Source of the DNA: Flavobacteriales bacterium UBA1694
GTDB lineage: Bacteria > Bacteroidota > Bacteroidia > Flavobacteriales > Weeksellaceae
Reading direction: 5' to 3'
Assembly: GCA_002319955.1 (NCBI GenBank)
Contig: DCJS01000033.1
Span: 13,388-77,387 of the forward strand
DNA: 64,000 nucleotides
Below are positions 26,740-35,314 of this stretch, one piece after another. Position 1 is the first letter of the stretch. Each line of letters starts with the position of its first letter. The notes under the pieces are model-generated. The model was not told where the DNA came from, searched no databases, and saw nothing but the letters and a program-made list of their open reading frames with translations. The translations under genes and the position numbers were made by a program.

Positions 26740-27726
26740 ATGAGTGAAATAACGACAAAGGAATTTATCGATGGAATTCTAAAAGCAGATAAACGGATGC
26801 TTGCTAAAGCAATCACACTTATTGAGAGCACAAAATCAGCCCATCGCACTCAGGCTGAAGAGCTACTTTTTGAACTCATGCCATACACCGGTAAGTCGGT
26901 TCGCGTTGGCGTCACAGGAGTACCTGGAGTGGGTAAGTCTACCTTTATTGAAGCCTATGGACTACACGCCATTAAAGAAGGTAAAAAAGTGGCGGTACTC
27001 GCTATCGATCCGAGCTCCACACTTAACAAAGGCTCCATCTTAGGCGATAAAACAAGAATGGAAGAACTTAGCCGGGCGCCTGAGGCATTTATTCGGCCCT
27101 CGCCAAGTTCTGGATTTCTAGGGGGCGTTGCAAACACGACTTTTGAAACCATGTTACTTTGCGAAGCTGCAGGGTACGATTATATTTTAATAGAAACAGT
27201 CGGTGTTGGGCAGAGTGAAGTGATGGTTTCGGAACTAACCGATGTTTTTCTGTTTTTAAAAATTACTGGAGGGGGTGATGAGCTTCAAGGAATCAAGCGG
27301 GGCATTATGGAAATGGTGGACCTGATATTCATTAATAAAGTGGAGGGTGAGAATCGAACCCTAGCAAAGCAAACAAAACAAGAACTTTTAAGAGCCCTAT
27401 ACTTTTTGCCATCGAAAGAAGAGAACTGGAAAGTCCCCGTCCTATTAGGCTCCGCACTTCAAGGTGAAGGACTTGAGACTGTTTACGAGTCCATCACCAA
27501 GTTTATTGATCAAAAAAGGGCGTCAGGGCGCTTGGTTGAATCCCGAAAAGAGCAGGCTGAAAAGCGGTTTTTCTATTGGGTCCAGCACTACCTTCTAGAG
27601 CATACCACAGCCGATGTTCGTTTGGCCAAGAATTACCAGCAGCATCGACGAAATGCCTTTGAGCTTCGTGCAACGCCGAGCTCAGAGGCAAAACGTTTTG
27701 TGGATCTTATTTTTAAATCTACTTAA
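26740..27726 (+). CDS. meaB: Methylmalonyl-CoA mutase-associated GTPase MeaB
   Basis: G3E-family GTPase that protects methylmalonyl-CoA mutase and gates delivery of adenosylcobalamin. The 328-residue product has Walker A GVPGVGKST, the switch region ETVGVGQSEV, and the base-specificity motif NKVEG. It sits close to scpA and three bases after the epimerase, so mutase and chaperone are encoded near each other but in separate transcripts (a terminator and the opposing cytochrome c gene lie between). Its stop overlaps the convergent DUF4251 gene by 8 bases. Confidence 0.94.
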   Translation: MSEITTKEFIDGILKADKRMLAKAITLIESTKSAHRTQAEELLFELMPYTGKSVRVGVTGVPGVGKSTFIEAYGLHAIKEGKKVAVLAIDPSSTLNKGSILGDKTRMEELSRAPEAFIRPSPSSGFLGGVANTTFETMLLCEAAGYDYILIETVGVGQSEVMVSELTDVFLFLKITGGGDELQGIKRGIMEMVDLIFINKVEGENRTLAKQTKQELLRALYFLPSKEENWKVPVLLGSALQGEGLETVYESITKFIDQKRASGRLVESRKEQAEKRFFYWVQHYLLEHTTADVRLAKNYQQHRRNAFELRATPSSEAKRFVDLIFKST

Positions 27727-28246
27727 GCGGCTCGTTTTTCATTAGATACCCATCATAAGAGATCAGTTGACGGTCACTTGCTTCAATGGTGAGGTAAGCG
27801 CGGCCGTTAGGGTAAATTTGCATTACCATTTTCTGAATATGGGAAATGTCATTTGGTCTTATAGTGACGACAGTGAGATCGCGTTTGCCTTTAGACTGCA
27901 CGTAACTATAGTTGCTAGAAGTGAATCGGTAGCTCTGTTTGTCCGGATCCATGCTCGGGGTATAGGTGCGTCCAAAGTACGGAAGCGTTGAGGTCATTTT
28001 TTCTTTTTTTATCTCTACCGTGTATCCATAGTCTAGGTCGAGAAGCCTTGAGGCTCCTGACCCTGTAACCCCATTCATCACTCTGGAAATATCATTTGTT
28101 GACGGAATTGCTTTGGTAGCCATAAAGGTAAATTCCTTAGAAGTAAGTAGCGAGTCTACAGTGCTTGCGTCGAGGTAATTTTGCGAACTGCAGGATTGGA
28201 AACTTAAAACAAAAACGGCAATAACTAAGAGTATATATTTATTCAT
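27719..28246 (-). CDS. DUF4251 lipoprotein
   Basis: Bacteroidota-specific lipoprotein of 175 residues; function unknown. Signal peptide with lipobox SFQSC (C19) then SSQNYLDASTVDSLLTSKEF, and the DUF4251 core DYGYTVEIKKEKMTSTLPYFG, SYRFTSSNYSY and a C-terminal YLTIEASDRQLISYDGYL. The start codon is buried in an 11-bp inverted repeat. The 3' end overlaps meaB by 8 bases on the opposite strand. Confidence 0.85.
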   Translation of the reverse strand: MNKYILLVIAVFVLSFQSCSSQNYLDASTVDSLLTSKEFTFMATKAIPSTNDISRVMNGVTGSGASRLLDLDYGYTVEIKKEKMTSTLPYFGRTYTPSMDPDKQSYRFTSSNYSYVQSKGKRDLTVVTIRPNDISHIQKMVMQIYPNGRAYLTIEASDRQLISYDGYLMKNEPLK

Positions 28247-28277
28247 TTTGTAATATTTAATAGGTTTATTACAAAAT
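28245..28277. repeat. Inverted repeat covering the DUF4251 start codon
   Basis: ATTTTGTAATA and TATTACAAAAT, perfect 11-bp arms around an 11-base centre. In the DUF4251 transcript the second arm contains the ATG, so an RNA hairpin would hide the start codon; as DNA it could be an operator shared with the divergent M48 protease gene 85 bases away. Confidence 0.45.
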
Positions 28278-28361
28278 TCGTGCTTAACTCCGCTTCTAGG
28301 TCAATAAGTTTCAAGATTGGAACAAAAATTGTAAATAGTCTAAGTATTAATACTCAAAACT

Positions 28362-29171
28362 ATGAAAATTAGAAACATTTTAACGCTGAGTGGAGCATCC
28401 CTACTACTGCTCGCTTGTACAACAAATCCAATTACCGGACGTAAGTCCGTACAAATTGTTGGCGATCAAGAAATTGCCAGCATGGCCGTTCAGCAATACC
28501 AAGAGGTCTTGTCAAAATCCAAAGTGATTAAAGGGACCACCGCTGCAAAGCAGGTACAGAATGTTGGGCTTCGTTTACAAAATGCGGCTAGAAATTATTA
28601 TAGCGCCATTGGACGCTTAGAGGATTTATCAGCCTTTAAATGGGAGTATAACCTTATTCAAGACGCCTCCGCAAATGCTTGGTGTATGCCAGGGGGTAAA
28701 GTAGCTGTTTATTCAGGTATTTTACCAATTACGCAGAGTGAAAATGGCCTAGCCGTTGTGCTAGGGCATGAAATATCCCACGCACTGGCAGGGCATGGAA
28801 ATGAGAGAATTTCTCAAGGAATGCTAGCGCAGTATGGAGGTCAGATATTAGGAAGCACCATTTCGAATGGGCAAATTGCCCAAATATTTGGCTCGCTGTA
28901 TCCCGTAGGTGCACAGGTTGCTTTACTTCAGTATGGAAGAAAACAAGAATTAGAAGCCGATCAAATGGGCCTATACCTTATGGGTATGGCTGGTTATGAT
29001 CCAAGAGGCGCTGAGCCATTTTGGAGCCGTATGGAGTCAATGACTACCAGTGGGAATAGACCCCCAGAGTTTCTATCTACTCACCCTAGTCCTGAGAATA
29101 GACGATCAGAAATCGCAAAAAACTTACCTAAAGCTCTTGAATATTATAAGAGCGCCGGCGGTAAAATTTAA
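28362..29171 (+). CDS. M48-family metalloprotease lipoprotein
   Basis: Zinc metalloprotease of 269 residues, probably attached to the outer membrane and involved in envelope protein quality control like BepA/LoiP. Lipobox LLLACTTNP with lipidated C19, Bacteroidota-typical NPITGRKS after it, zinc site HEISH at 136-140, and the third ligand in ELEADQMG near 198. No PDZ or TPR domain, so a minimal single-domain form. Monocistronic, ending in a hairpin that overlaps the promoter of the next gene. Confidence 0.92.
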   Translation: MKIRNILTLSGASLLLLACTTNPITGRKSVQIVGDQEIASMAVQQYQEVLSKSKVIKGTTAAKQVQNVGLRLQNAARNYYSAIGRLEDLSAFKWEYNLIQDASANAWCMPGGKVAVYSGILPITQSENGLAVVLGHEISHALAGHGNERISQGMLAQYGGQILGSTISNGQIAQIFGSLYPVGAQVALLQYGRKQELEADQMGLYLMGMAGYDPRGAEPFWSRMESMTTSGNRPPEFLSTHPSPENRRSEIAKNLPKALEYYKSAGGKI

Positions 29172-29190
29172 ATCCACTCATTTTATAACT

Positions 29191-29229
29191 AAACCTCTTC
29201 GGAATTTTACTAAATTTGGAGAGGTTTTT
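29191..29229 (+). terminator. Terminator hairpin of the M48 gene containing the next gene's promoter
   Basis: AAACCTCT (29191-29198) pairs with AGAGGTTT (29220-29227), extended inward by several wobble and Watson-Crick pairs, followed by a short T tract. The loop-proximal 3' side contains TAAATTTG (29211-29218), the -7 element of the next gene. Confidence 0.65.
29211..29218 (+). promoter_or_regulatory. -7 element of the 108-residue membrane protein gene
   Basis: TAAATTTG, exact TAnnTTTG match, 23 bases before the ATG, lying inside the terminator hairpin of the preceding gene. Confidence 0.5.
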
Positions 29230-29241
29230 AATTTATATACT

Positions 29242-29568
29242 ATGAAAAGTCTAAGTTTCGTTGGCGTTATTCTCCTGGTTATCGCTACTTTTTTGTTCTA
29301 CCTTACCACTGATTTTGCTGTCGAACAAATTAAATTGTCGCACATTATGGGAATCATGGCCGGTGTCGGGCTAGGCCTAATCCTTGGTGGCATGGTTGGC
29401 TATGTAAGTAAAGGCACGGCCTTAAAGCAAGAGCAAAAACGCCGAGAATTCAAGCAACTTCAGAAAGAAAAGCTTGAATTGGAGCGAAAGGCTGATGAAC
29501 TGGCTAAACTCAAAGCAATCGAAGAGACTAAGATTGCAACTCAAAATACAAATCCCCCGAATTACTAA
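29242..29568 (+). CDS. Small two-helix membrane protein with a coiled-coil tail
   Basis: Unknown function. From ATG 29242 the protein has 108 residues: two transmembrane helices (about 4-22 and 35-58, the second Gly-rich: GIMAGVGLGLILGGMVGYV) and a cytoplasmic coiled-coil tail (KQEQKRREFKQLQKEKLELE). The frame is open 64 codons further upstream, overlapping the M48 gene, but that part is not protein-like and precedes the promoter. Has its own promoter and terminator, so it is probably a genuine gene. Confidence 0.7.
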   Translation: MKSLSFVGVILLVIATFLFYLTTDFAVEQIKLSHIMGIMAGVGLGLILGGMVGYVSKGTALKQEQKRREFKQLQKEKLELERKADELAKLKAIEETKIATQNTNPPNY

Positions 29569-29587
29569 TTCAGGGGATTCCTTTTTT
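29551..29587. terminator. Terminator overlapping the stop codon of the small membrane protein gene
   Basis: AATCCCCCGAATT / AATTCAGGGGATT, 13-base arms with one C-A mismatch, 3-base loop, followed by six T. The stop codon lies in the stem. Probably also ends the convergent porin transcript. Confidence 0.75.
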
Positions 29588-29602
29588 GAGGTGTTGTGCG
29601 GT

Positions 29603-30229
29603 TTAGAATTCGTATCCTAGACCGATTATAAATAAACTTGGACGGTTGTCGTAACGAACCGTGTAAGATTCTCCAGCCACATTGTTGTTAATAAACTCAC
29701 GTTGGTCCTCCGTAAAGGCCCCTTCGTAACGCGCATTGACAAGGAGTTTGTTTAGTTTTACTTGAGCTCCAAATTGGTAGCCCAATGTAAAGTTTGATTC
29801 GGCATTTTCCTTAAAATCGTTAAACTGATTCTCTGAACTAAGGTTGTAACTCGCTACTGGACCTACAAATACGCCTAAGTTATCGCCTAAAACATTTAAA
29901 CCAACCAAAACTGGCAAGTCTACACGGTTGCTTTTCGCCTCAATGGTGGTGTTGGTCACCGGATCCGTGAATTCGTTTTTAAAGGTGGTGTAATAAAGCT
30001 CTGGCATAATAAAAAAAGCGGTTGGAAGATTTATCTTCGCAGAAAGTCCAACGTTGAACCCCGCATTGTTTTTGCCATTTGAATTGTAAGCGTCGCTCGC
30101 CGAATTCGAAATATTTTTCCAAGTTGGATCACTTGTCGGAAATAACAAGTTGGCTTTGGCCGCGAGTGATACTTGCGCAGAGACGGTCACAGAGAGACCG
30201 ATAAGTGCAGCACTTATTATTTTTTTCAT
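29603..30229 (-). CDS. Porin-like outer-membrane beta-barrel protein
   Basis: Outer-membrane protein of 208 residues with a cleaved signal peptide (MKKIISAALIGLSVTVSAQV) and alternating hydrophobic beta-strands, ending in an aromatic residue (FIIGLGYEF), as expected for Bam substrates. It resembles the Bacteroidota outer-membrane beta-barrel/PorT-like family; the small size suggests an 8-stranded barrel. Follows the Mla-type ABC ATPase on the same strand by one base, so it may be co-transcribed and linked to outer-membrane lipid homeostasis. No specific function can be given. Confidence 0.8.
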   Translation of the reverse strand: MKKIISAALIGLSVTVSAQVSLAAKANLLFPTSDPTWKNISNSASDAYNSNGKNNAGFNVGLSAKINLPTAFFIMPELYYTTFKNEFTDPVTNTTIEAKSNRVDLPVLVGLNVLGDNLGVFVGPVASYNLSSENQFNDFKENAESNFTLGYQFGAQVKLNKLLVNARYEGAFTEDQREFINNNVAGESYTVRYDNRPSLFIIGLGYEF

Positions 30230-30230
30230 C

Positions 30231-31031
30231 TTATTCGATTTTAGTTATTTGATTGTCTATTGATGTTTTCTTTGTCGTTAAAAAGTATTCTCTAAGTTCT
30301 TTAAACAGCTCTGAAGAATATACAAAATCAATTAGATTCTTGTTTCCAGCGGTAATTACATTGTTTTTATCGCCTTCCCATTCTAAGATGCCTTCCCTTA
30401 GGTATACAATTTTCTCGCCAATCGTCATAACCGAATTCATATCGTGGGTGTTAATAATCGTTGTGGTATTGTATTCCTTTGTGATTTCAAGAATCAAATC
30501 ATCAATAACATTCGATGTGTAGGGGTCTAATCCCGAGTTTGGTTCGTCGCAAAAAAGGTACTTCGGGTTGTTCACGATTGCCCGGGCAATGGCCACCCTT
30601 TTTTGCATACCGCCTGAAATTTCTGAAGGGTATTTCCGCTGCGCTTTATCAAGTCTCACCAGACCCATCACTTCAAAAGCTCTTCTTTTTTTCTCACGAA
30701 AAGTTAAGTTCGTGAACATATCTAAGGGGAAGGTGATGTTTTCTTCGACCGTAAGAGAGTCAAATAGGGCGCTCCCTTGGAACAAGGTTCCCATCTCAGA
30801 GCGTAGGGTTTGCTTTTCGTCTCGACCCATTTTCATGATGTCTCGCCCGTCAAACAAAATCGTCCCAGCGGAAGGTTCATGCACATTGAGAAGAGATTTG
30901 AGAAAGACGGTCTTGCCCGAGCCACTTTGCCCGATAATTAAATTGACTTTCCCGGTCTCAAAGATGGTGCTCAGGCCTTTAAGTACTTCTGTACCGTCAA
31001 AGCTCTTTTTTAAATTTTTAACCTCTATCAT
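30231..31031 (-). CDS. Mla/Mkl-type ABC transporter ATP-binding protein
   Basis: ATPase of an MCE-type phospholipid transporter (MlaF-like). From ATG 31031 it has 266 residues with Walker A GQSGSGKTV, signature ISGGMQKRVAIARA and Walker B LFCDEPNSGLDP. The start overlaps the permease stop as TAATG, the strongest reason to prefer it over an in-frame ATG 20 codons upstream. The companion MCE-domain protein is encoded about 9 kb away rather than in the same operon. Confidence 0.9.
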   Translation of the reverse strand: MIEVKNLKKSFDGTEVLKGLSTIFETGKVNLIIGQSGSGKTVFLKSLLNVHEPSAGTILFDGRDIMKMGRDEKQTLRSEMGTLFQGSALFDSLTVEENITFPLDMFTNLTFREKKRRAFEVMGLVRLDKAQRKYPSEISGGMQKRVAIARAIVNNPKYLFCDEPNSGLDPYTSNVIDDLILEITKEYNTTTIINTHDMNSVMTIGEKIVYLREGILEWEGDKNNVITAGNKNLIDFVYSSELFKELREYFLTTKKTSIDNQITKIE

Positions 31032-31783
31032 TAGCTTAAGATCATTTGAGTTAAGATGAGTTCCGAAATGATAATAAATACCATGGTCCATACAACGGCC
31101 TGGGTGCTGGCTCTACCGACTTCCAATGAGCCGCCTTTCACGTTGTAGCCAAAATAGGCTGGAACAGTGGCTATGATAAAGGCGAATACAGCCGTTTTGA
31201 TAAAGGCATAATAGTAAAAGAGATCCGGCATGTACATTTGGATTCCTGCTTTGTACTCACCTGAAGTCCAGTTACCTGTAAATACTCCGGCAAGATGGCC
31301 TCCATAAATACCGACCGTTATACTTAAAGCAATAAGCAGGGGATTAAAAATAACACAAGCAATAATTTTTGGCAATATTAAAAAATTGGCTGAATTTACG
31401 CCCATAATATCGAGCGCATCGATTTGTTCCGAGACGCGCATGGTGCCTATACTGGAGGCAATATAGGATCCAACTTTCCCAGCTAAAATTAGAGAAATGA
31501 TGGTGGGAGAAAATTCTAATACTAAAACTGCTTTGGTCGCATAGCCCACAAAGCTTTGTGGAATCGGGAAGGAGGACGCACTAAAGTTGTTATACATTTG
31601 AACTGCGACAACAGCCCCCACGAAGATTGATGCAAATACGACCAGACCAAAAGAGTTCACACCTAAGTCGTGGATTTCACGCAATAAGAGTCTCCAAAAA
31701 ACGGCTGGTTTTTGCGGTCTTCGAATGCCTTTCCCCATCAGCATGAAATACTCGCCAAATGCGGTTAAAAACTTTTTAGTCAT
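31031..31783 (-). CDS. MlaE-family ABC transporter permease
   Basis: Inner-membrane permease of 250 residues of the MlaE family that moves phospholipids between inner and outer membranes. Typical features are an amphipathic N-terminal helix, five hydrophobic segments, and the conserved EFSPTIISLILAGKVGSYIA and ALDIMGVNSANFLILPKIIA blocks. Translationally coupled to the ATPase (TAATG overlap). The MCE partner encoded later in the window is the likely periplasmic component. Confidence 0.92.
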   Translation of the reverse strand: MTKKFLTAFGEYFMLMGKGIRRPQKPAVFWRLLLREIHDLGVNSFGLVVFASIFVGAVVAVQMYNNFSASSFPIPQSFVGYATKAVLVLEFSPTIISLILAGKVGSYIASSIGTMRVSEQIDALDIMGVNSANFLILPKIIACVIFNPLLIALSITVGIYGGHLAGVFTGNWTSGEYKAGIQMYMPDLFYYYAFIKTAVFAFIIATVPAYFGYNVKGGSLEVGRASTQAVVWTMVFIIISELILTQMILS

Positions 31784-31849
31784 ACTGCGAAAGTAATATT
31801 AATATTTTAATTAAATCCATGTGATCTTACTGAACCGGCGTTTTACGCA

Positions 31850-32479
31850 TTAAGGAATGTTCAAATACTTGTGGGTTTGTACCGAAGCTTGCCACTGCGG
31901 GTTTTGAAGAATGAAGTCTGTTATTTTAGGGTACATTTCTTCACGCTTCCCCCATTCACTCTGTAAATACAGGCGGCAACCCTCAGACACTTTTTCAGCC
32001 TGTGATTGGGCAAACGTAAAGTCATGTTGGTTAAAAACAATAACCTTGAGTTCATTTGCCTTGAGGTAGATTTCTTCTAAAGGCATTCCTGTTTTTTTCG
32101 GAGAAAGGGTAATCCAGTCAAGTTGTCCACTCATGGGGTAAGCCCCCGAGGTTTCAATATGAATTGTGCAGCCCAGTTCTTTTAATCTGGAGCTCAAAAC
32201 ATCGAGATTCCACATTAAGGGTTCGCCTCCGGTGAGCACGATGGTTTTGCATTGGCTCGCAGCGCTTTGCGCTACCTGTTCTACATCGAGCAGCGGATGG
32301 CGCTGTGGATCCCAGCTTTCTTTTACGTCGCACCAATGGCAGCCTACATCGCAGCCGCCTAGTCGAATAAAGTAAGCCGCTTTACCCGTATGAGCTCCTT
32401 CGCCTTGAATCGTATAAAAGTGCTCCATTACGGGGAGCATCTTTCCCTCCTTTAATAATTGGTCCTGAGTGTCTGTCAT
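31850..32479 (-). CDS. queE: 7-carboxy-7-deazaguanine synthase
   Basis: Radical-SAM enzyme in queuosine biosynthesis that converts 6-carboxytetrahydropterin to 7-carboxy-7-deazaguanine. The 209-residue product has the CxxxCxxC cluster motif in GGCDVGCHWCDVKESW, the SAM-binding LTGGEPLMW and the EKVSEGCRLYLQSEW region near the C-terminus. N-terminal PVMEHFYTIQGEGAHTGK is the family hallmark. Partner genes queC/queD are not in the window. Confidence 0.93.
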   Translation of the reverse strand: MTDTQDQLLKEGKMLPVMEHFYTIQGEGAHTGKAAYFIRLGGCDVGCHWCDVKESWDPQRHPLLDVEQVAQSAASQCKTIVLTGGEPLMWNLDVLSSRLKELGCTIHIETSGAYPMSGQLDWITLSPKKTGMPLEEIYLKANELKVIVFNQHDFTFAQSQAEKVSEGCRLYLQSEWGKREEMYPKITDFILQNPQWQASVQTHKYLNIP

Positions 32480-32527
32480 TTATTTTATAAAAATGGAATT
32501 TTCGTTCCATTGTATTTTAGGTGTACT

Positions 32528-33403
32528 TTATATTTTGCGTTTGTAAGCAAGAAGCGTGTTTTTCATTAACATTGCCCGAGTCATTGGTCCAACTCCACCT
32601 GGAACAGGCGTGATCCAGCTTGCTTTCTCCTTGCAGCCCTCGTAATCCACGTCACCTTCCAAGTGAAAGCCTCTCTCGCCTGTATCCTCAACGCGGGTAA
32701 TTCCCACATCAATAATGACGACCCCTTCTTTGACCATGTCTTTTTTGAGGTATTTTGGCGCCCCTAAAGCGACTACAATAAGGTCTGCTTTGCGGGTATA
32801 CTCTTCAATGTTTTGCGTGTGGCTGTGCACGAGTGTTACGGTGGCATCTCCAGGATCCCCTTTGCTACTTAATAAGATGCTCATTGGGCGTCCTACAATA
32901 CGGCTTCTTCCGATCACGACACAGTTTTTACCCTTCGTACTAACGTTATAACGCTCAAGTAGAGTCATGATACCGTAGGGTGTTGCTGGCAGGAACGCTT
33001 CCATTTCAAGAGCCATTCTGCCAAAATTTTCTGGATGAAAGCCATCCACATCCTTTTTAGGATCGATCGCGTTAATGATCAGTTCTTGGTCGATACCTTT
33101 TGGTAAAGGAAGCTGAACAATAAAACCATCGATCTGGGGATTTTCATTCAGTAGTTTGATCTCATCTAAAAGCTCAGATTCACTGACCGTGTCAGAGAGG
33201 CGAATAAGCGTGGATTCAAACCCAACCTCCTTACAGTCTTTCACCTTGCTATTCACATAGGCTTTACTTGCGCCATTCTCGCCTACGAGAATCGCGGCAA
33301 GATGTGGGGCTCGAAGTTCCTGAGCTAGGATTTTGTCAACCTCGAGTTTGATTTCGCTTTTGATGTCTTTCGAGACTTTAAGTCCGTCTAGTATTTGAGC
33401 CAT
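32528..33403 (-). CDS. folD: Bifunctional methylenetetrahydrofolate dehydrogenase / cyclohydrolase
   Basis: NADP-dependent one-carbon enzyme interconverting 5,10-methylene- and 10-formyl-tetrahydrofolate. The 291-residue length is typical. Recognisable blocks are the active-site KAYVNSKVKDCKEVG (catalytic Lys), PLPKGID, DVDGFHPENFG, GRSRIVGRPMSILL and the C-terminal TPVPGGVGPMTRAML. Same strand as pgi and queE. Confidence 0.95.
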   Translation of the reverse strand: MAQILDGLKVSKDIKSEIKLEVDKILAQELRAPHLAAILVGENGASKAYVNSKVKDCKEVGFESTLIRLSDTVSESELLDEIKLLNENPQIDGFIVQLPLPKGIDQELIINAIDPKKDVDGFHPENFGRMALEMEAFLPATPYGIMTLLERYNVSTKGKNCVVIGRSRIVGRPMSILLSSKGDPGDATVTLVHSHTQNIEEYTRKADLIVVALGAPKYLKKDMVKEGVVIIDVGITRVEDTGERGFHLEGDVDYEGCKEKASWITPVPGGVGPMTRAMLMKNTLLAYKRKI

Positions 33404-33427
33404 AATTGTGAGTTTTGAAAGTGCGTA

Positions 33428-35077
33428 TTAAAGGATGTCGTTTAATTTATAGTAGTTAATAAGGCCATTGGTGGAAGAGTCTTGGCCCGAGGTATTCTCA
33501 GAGCTCTCTAATTCTGGAAGTATTTCCTTGGCTAGAACTTTTCCGAGCTCGACACCGAATTGGTCAAAGCTAAAGATATTCCAAATGACGCCCTGAACAA
33601 AAATTTTATGTTCATAAAGAGCAATGAGCTCTCCAAGAGTGAAAGGCGTTAATTCTTTGAAAAGAAGTGAGTTCGTTGGGATGTTTCCTTTGAAGACCTT
33701 AAAATTTGCCAGCTTTGAAATAGCCTGAGGGCTGTTTCCACTCTGCACAAGTTCCTTTTCCACTTCCGCTCTTGTTTTACCAAACGCTAAAGCCTTAGTT
33801 TGAGCAAAGTAGTTTGCCATAAGTTTTGGCTGATGGTCAGAGACTGCATTTAAAGACTCGACGTATCCAATGAAATCAGAAGGAATTAACTCGGTGCCTT
33901 GGTGGATCAATTGGTAAAAGGCATGTTGCCCGTTGGTTCCAGGTTCGCCCCAAATGATAGGTCCTGTTTCGTAGTCAACAAATGCCCCACTGCGATCGAC
34001 TCGTTTGCCGTTACTTTCCATATCCCCCTGTTGGAGGTAGGCTGCAAAGCGGTCTAGGTATTGAGAATACGGTAAAATGGCGTAGGATGCTGAGTCAAAG
34101 AAATTGCGGTACCAGATCCCTAAAAGTCCCATAAGAACGGGGGTGTTTTTTTCTAGTGGCGCCGATTTAAAATGGGTATCTGTTTTATTTGCCCCTTTTA
34201 ATAGAGCTTCAAAATTTTCATACCCTACGGCCAGCACGATACTAAGTCCAATGGCACTCCAAAGAGAGTAGCGGCCACCAACCCAATCCCAAAACTCAAA
34301 AATGGACTCGCTAGAAATCCCAAAAGCCTCGACCCCTTTGGTGTTCGTGGAAAGGGCGACGAAATGTTTTGCAACATCCCCTTGGACAGCACCACTTGAG
34401 AGTAGCCAGTGCTTCGCGGACTCGGCATTGGTCATCGTTTCCTGAGTGGTAAATGTTTTGGATGCGACAATGAATAAAGTCGTTTCCGGGCTTAGAGGTT
34501 TTAAAACTTCCGCGATGTGATTCCCATCCACATTGGACACAAAGTGCACATTCAACCTTGTTTTATAATGTTTTAGAGCGGATACAACCATCACAGGGCC
34601 TAAATCTGAGCCTCCAATACCAATGTTTACCACATCGGTAATGGGTTTTCCTGTAAACCCTAAATGGTCACCAGAGATAACATTCTCAGAGAACGTTTTC
34701 ATTTGCTTTAGGACACGGGCGATCTGAGGCTTTATATTTTCACCATCTACTAGGATCGCATCGCTAGAAAAATCACGAAGTGCTGTGTGTAGAACGGCGC
34801 GGTTTTCCGTTTCGTTTATTTTTTCACCTGAGAACTGGGCCTCAATAGCTTGCTTTAGGTTGCACTGCTCTGCCAGTTCAAGTAATAAATTAACCGTTTT
34901 TTGAGTGATTAAGTTCTTTGAATAATCAAAAAGATAATGCCCCATGTCAAGGGAAAAAGATGAAAAACGACTGGGATCCGATTCAAATAGCTCGCGCAAA
35001 TCAAAATTGGTTTCAGCCTTATGGGCTGCTAGGGCTTGCCATGCGTCGGTGTTCAGAGGATTAATTTTAGAAAGCAT
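33428..35077 (-). CDS. pgi: Glucose-6-phosphate isomerase
   Basis: Glycolytic/gluconeogenic isomerase of 549 residues, full-length classical type. Signatures: [16 protein letters not shown], the substrate loop [47 protein letters not shown] and the catalytic Lys region [16 protein letters not shown]. It is followed by folD 24 bases later on the same strand. Confidence 0.96.
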   Translation of the reverse strand: MLSKINPLNTDAWQALAAHKAETNFDLRELFESDPSRFSSFSLDMGHYLFDYSKNLITQKTVNLLLELAEQCNLKQAIEAQFSGEKINETENRAVLHTALRDFSSDAILVDGENIKPQIARVLKQMKTFSENVISGDHLGFTGKPITDVVNIGIGGSDLGPVMVVSALKHYKTRLNVHFVSNVDGNHIAEVLKPLSPETTLFIVASKTFTTQETMTNAESAKHWLLSSGAVQGDVAKHFVALSTNTKGVEAFGISSESIFEFWDWVGGRYSLWSAIGLSIVLAVGYENFEALLKGANKTDTHFKSAPLEKNTPVLMGLLGIWYRNFFDSASYAILPYSQYLDRFAAYLQQGDMESNGKRVDRSGAFVDYETGPIIWGEPGTNGQHAFYQLIHQGTELIPSDFIGYVESLNAVSDHQPKLMANYFAQTKALAFGKTRAEVEKELVQSGNSPQAISKLANFKVFKGNIPTNSLLFKELTPFTLGELIALYEHKIFVQGVIWNIFSFDQFGVELGKVLAKEILPELESSENTSGQDSSTNGLINYYKLNDIL

Positions 35078-35228
35078 ATCGTTTATTACGGTGTTTTAAT
35101 ACTAAAGACGTTTGAGTCGGTAAAATTACGCAAATTATCGCCTTTCCCCTAGAATTTCCAGGGTTGAAATTCATAAATAGGAGCCATTTCAAATTCTCAA
35201 GTGAAACCTTTGCTTTCGACTTGATCTA

Positions 35229-35299
35229 AGTGGAAACAACTTGCCACTCCATCGGCCCTCTGCCTTGTTCTAACAAGGGCAAGAACTTCAAGTGGCAAG
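35229..35299. repeat. Structured inverted repeat downstream of lon
   Basis: Outer arms CTTGCCACT (35240-35248) and AGTGGCAAG (35291-35299) enclose a second hairpin TGCCTTGTT / AACAAGGGCA (35261-35281, one bulged G). A further AGTGG at 35229-35233 could compete for the same CCACT. On the lon transcript this is 15 bases after the stop; there is no clear T-run, so it may be a 3' stabilising structure or a small palindromic repeat element rather than a simple terminator. The rest of the pgi-lon gap (237 bases) shows only possible pgi promoter sequences. Confidence 0.55.
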
Positions 35300-35314
35300 C
35301 GAAAATTAAACGCG

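Noticed and set aside
29050..29241. Longer reading frame of the small coiled-coil membrane protein
   Set aside because: Overlaps the M48 gene and lies upstream of the promoter and terminator hairpin.
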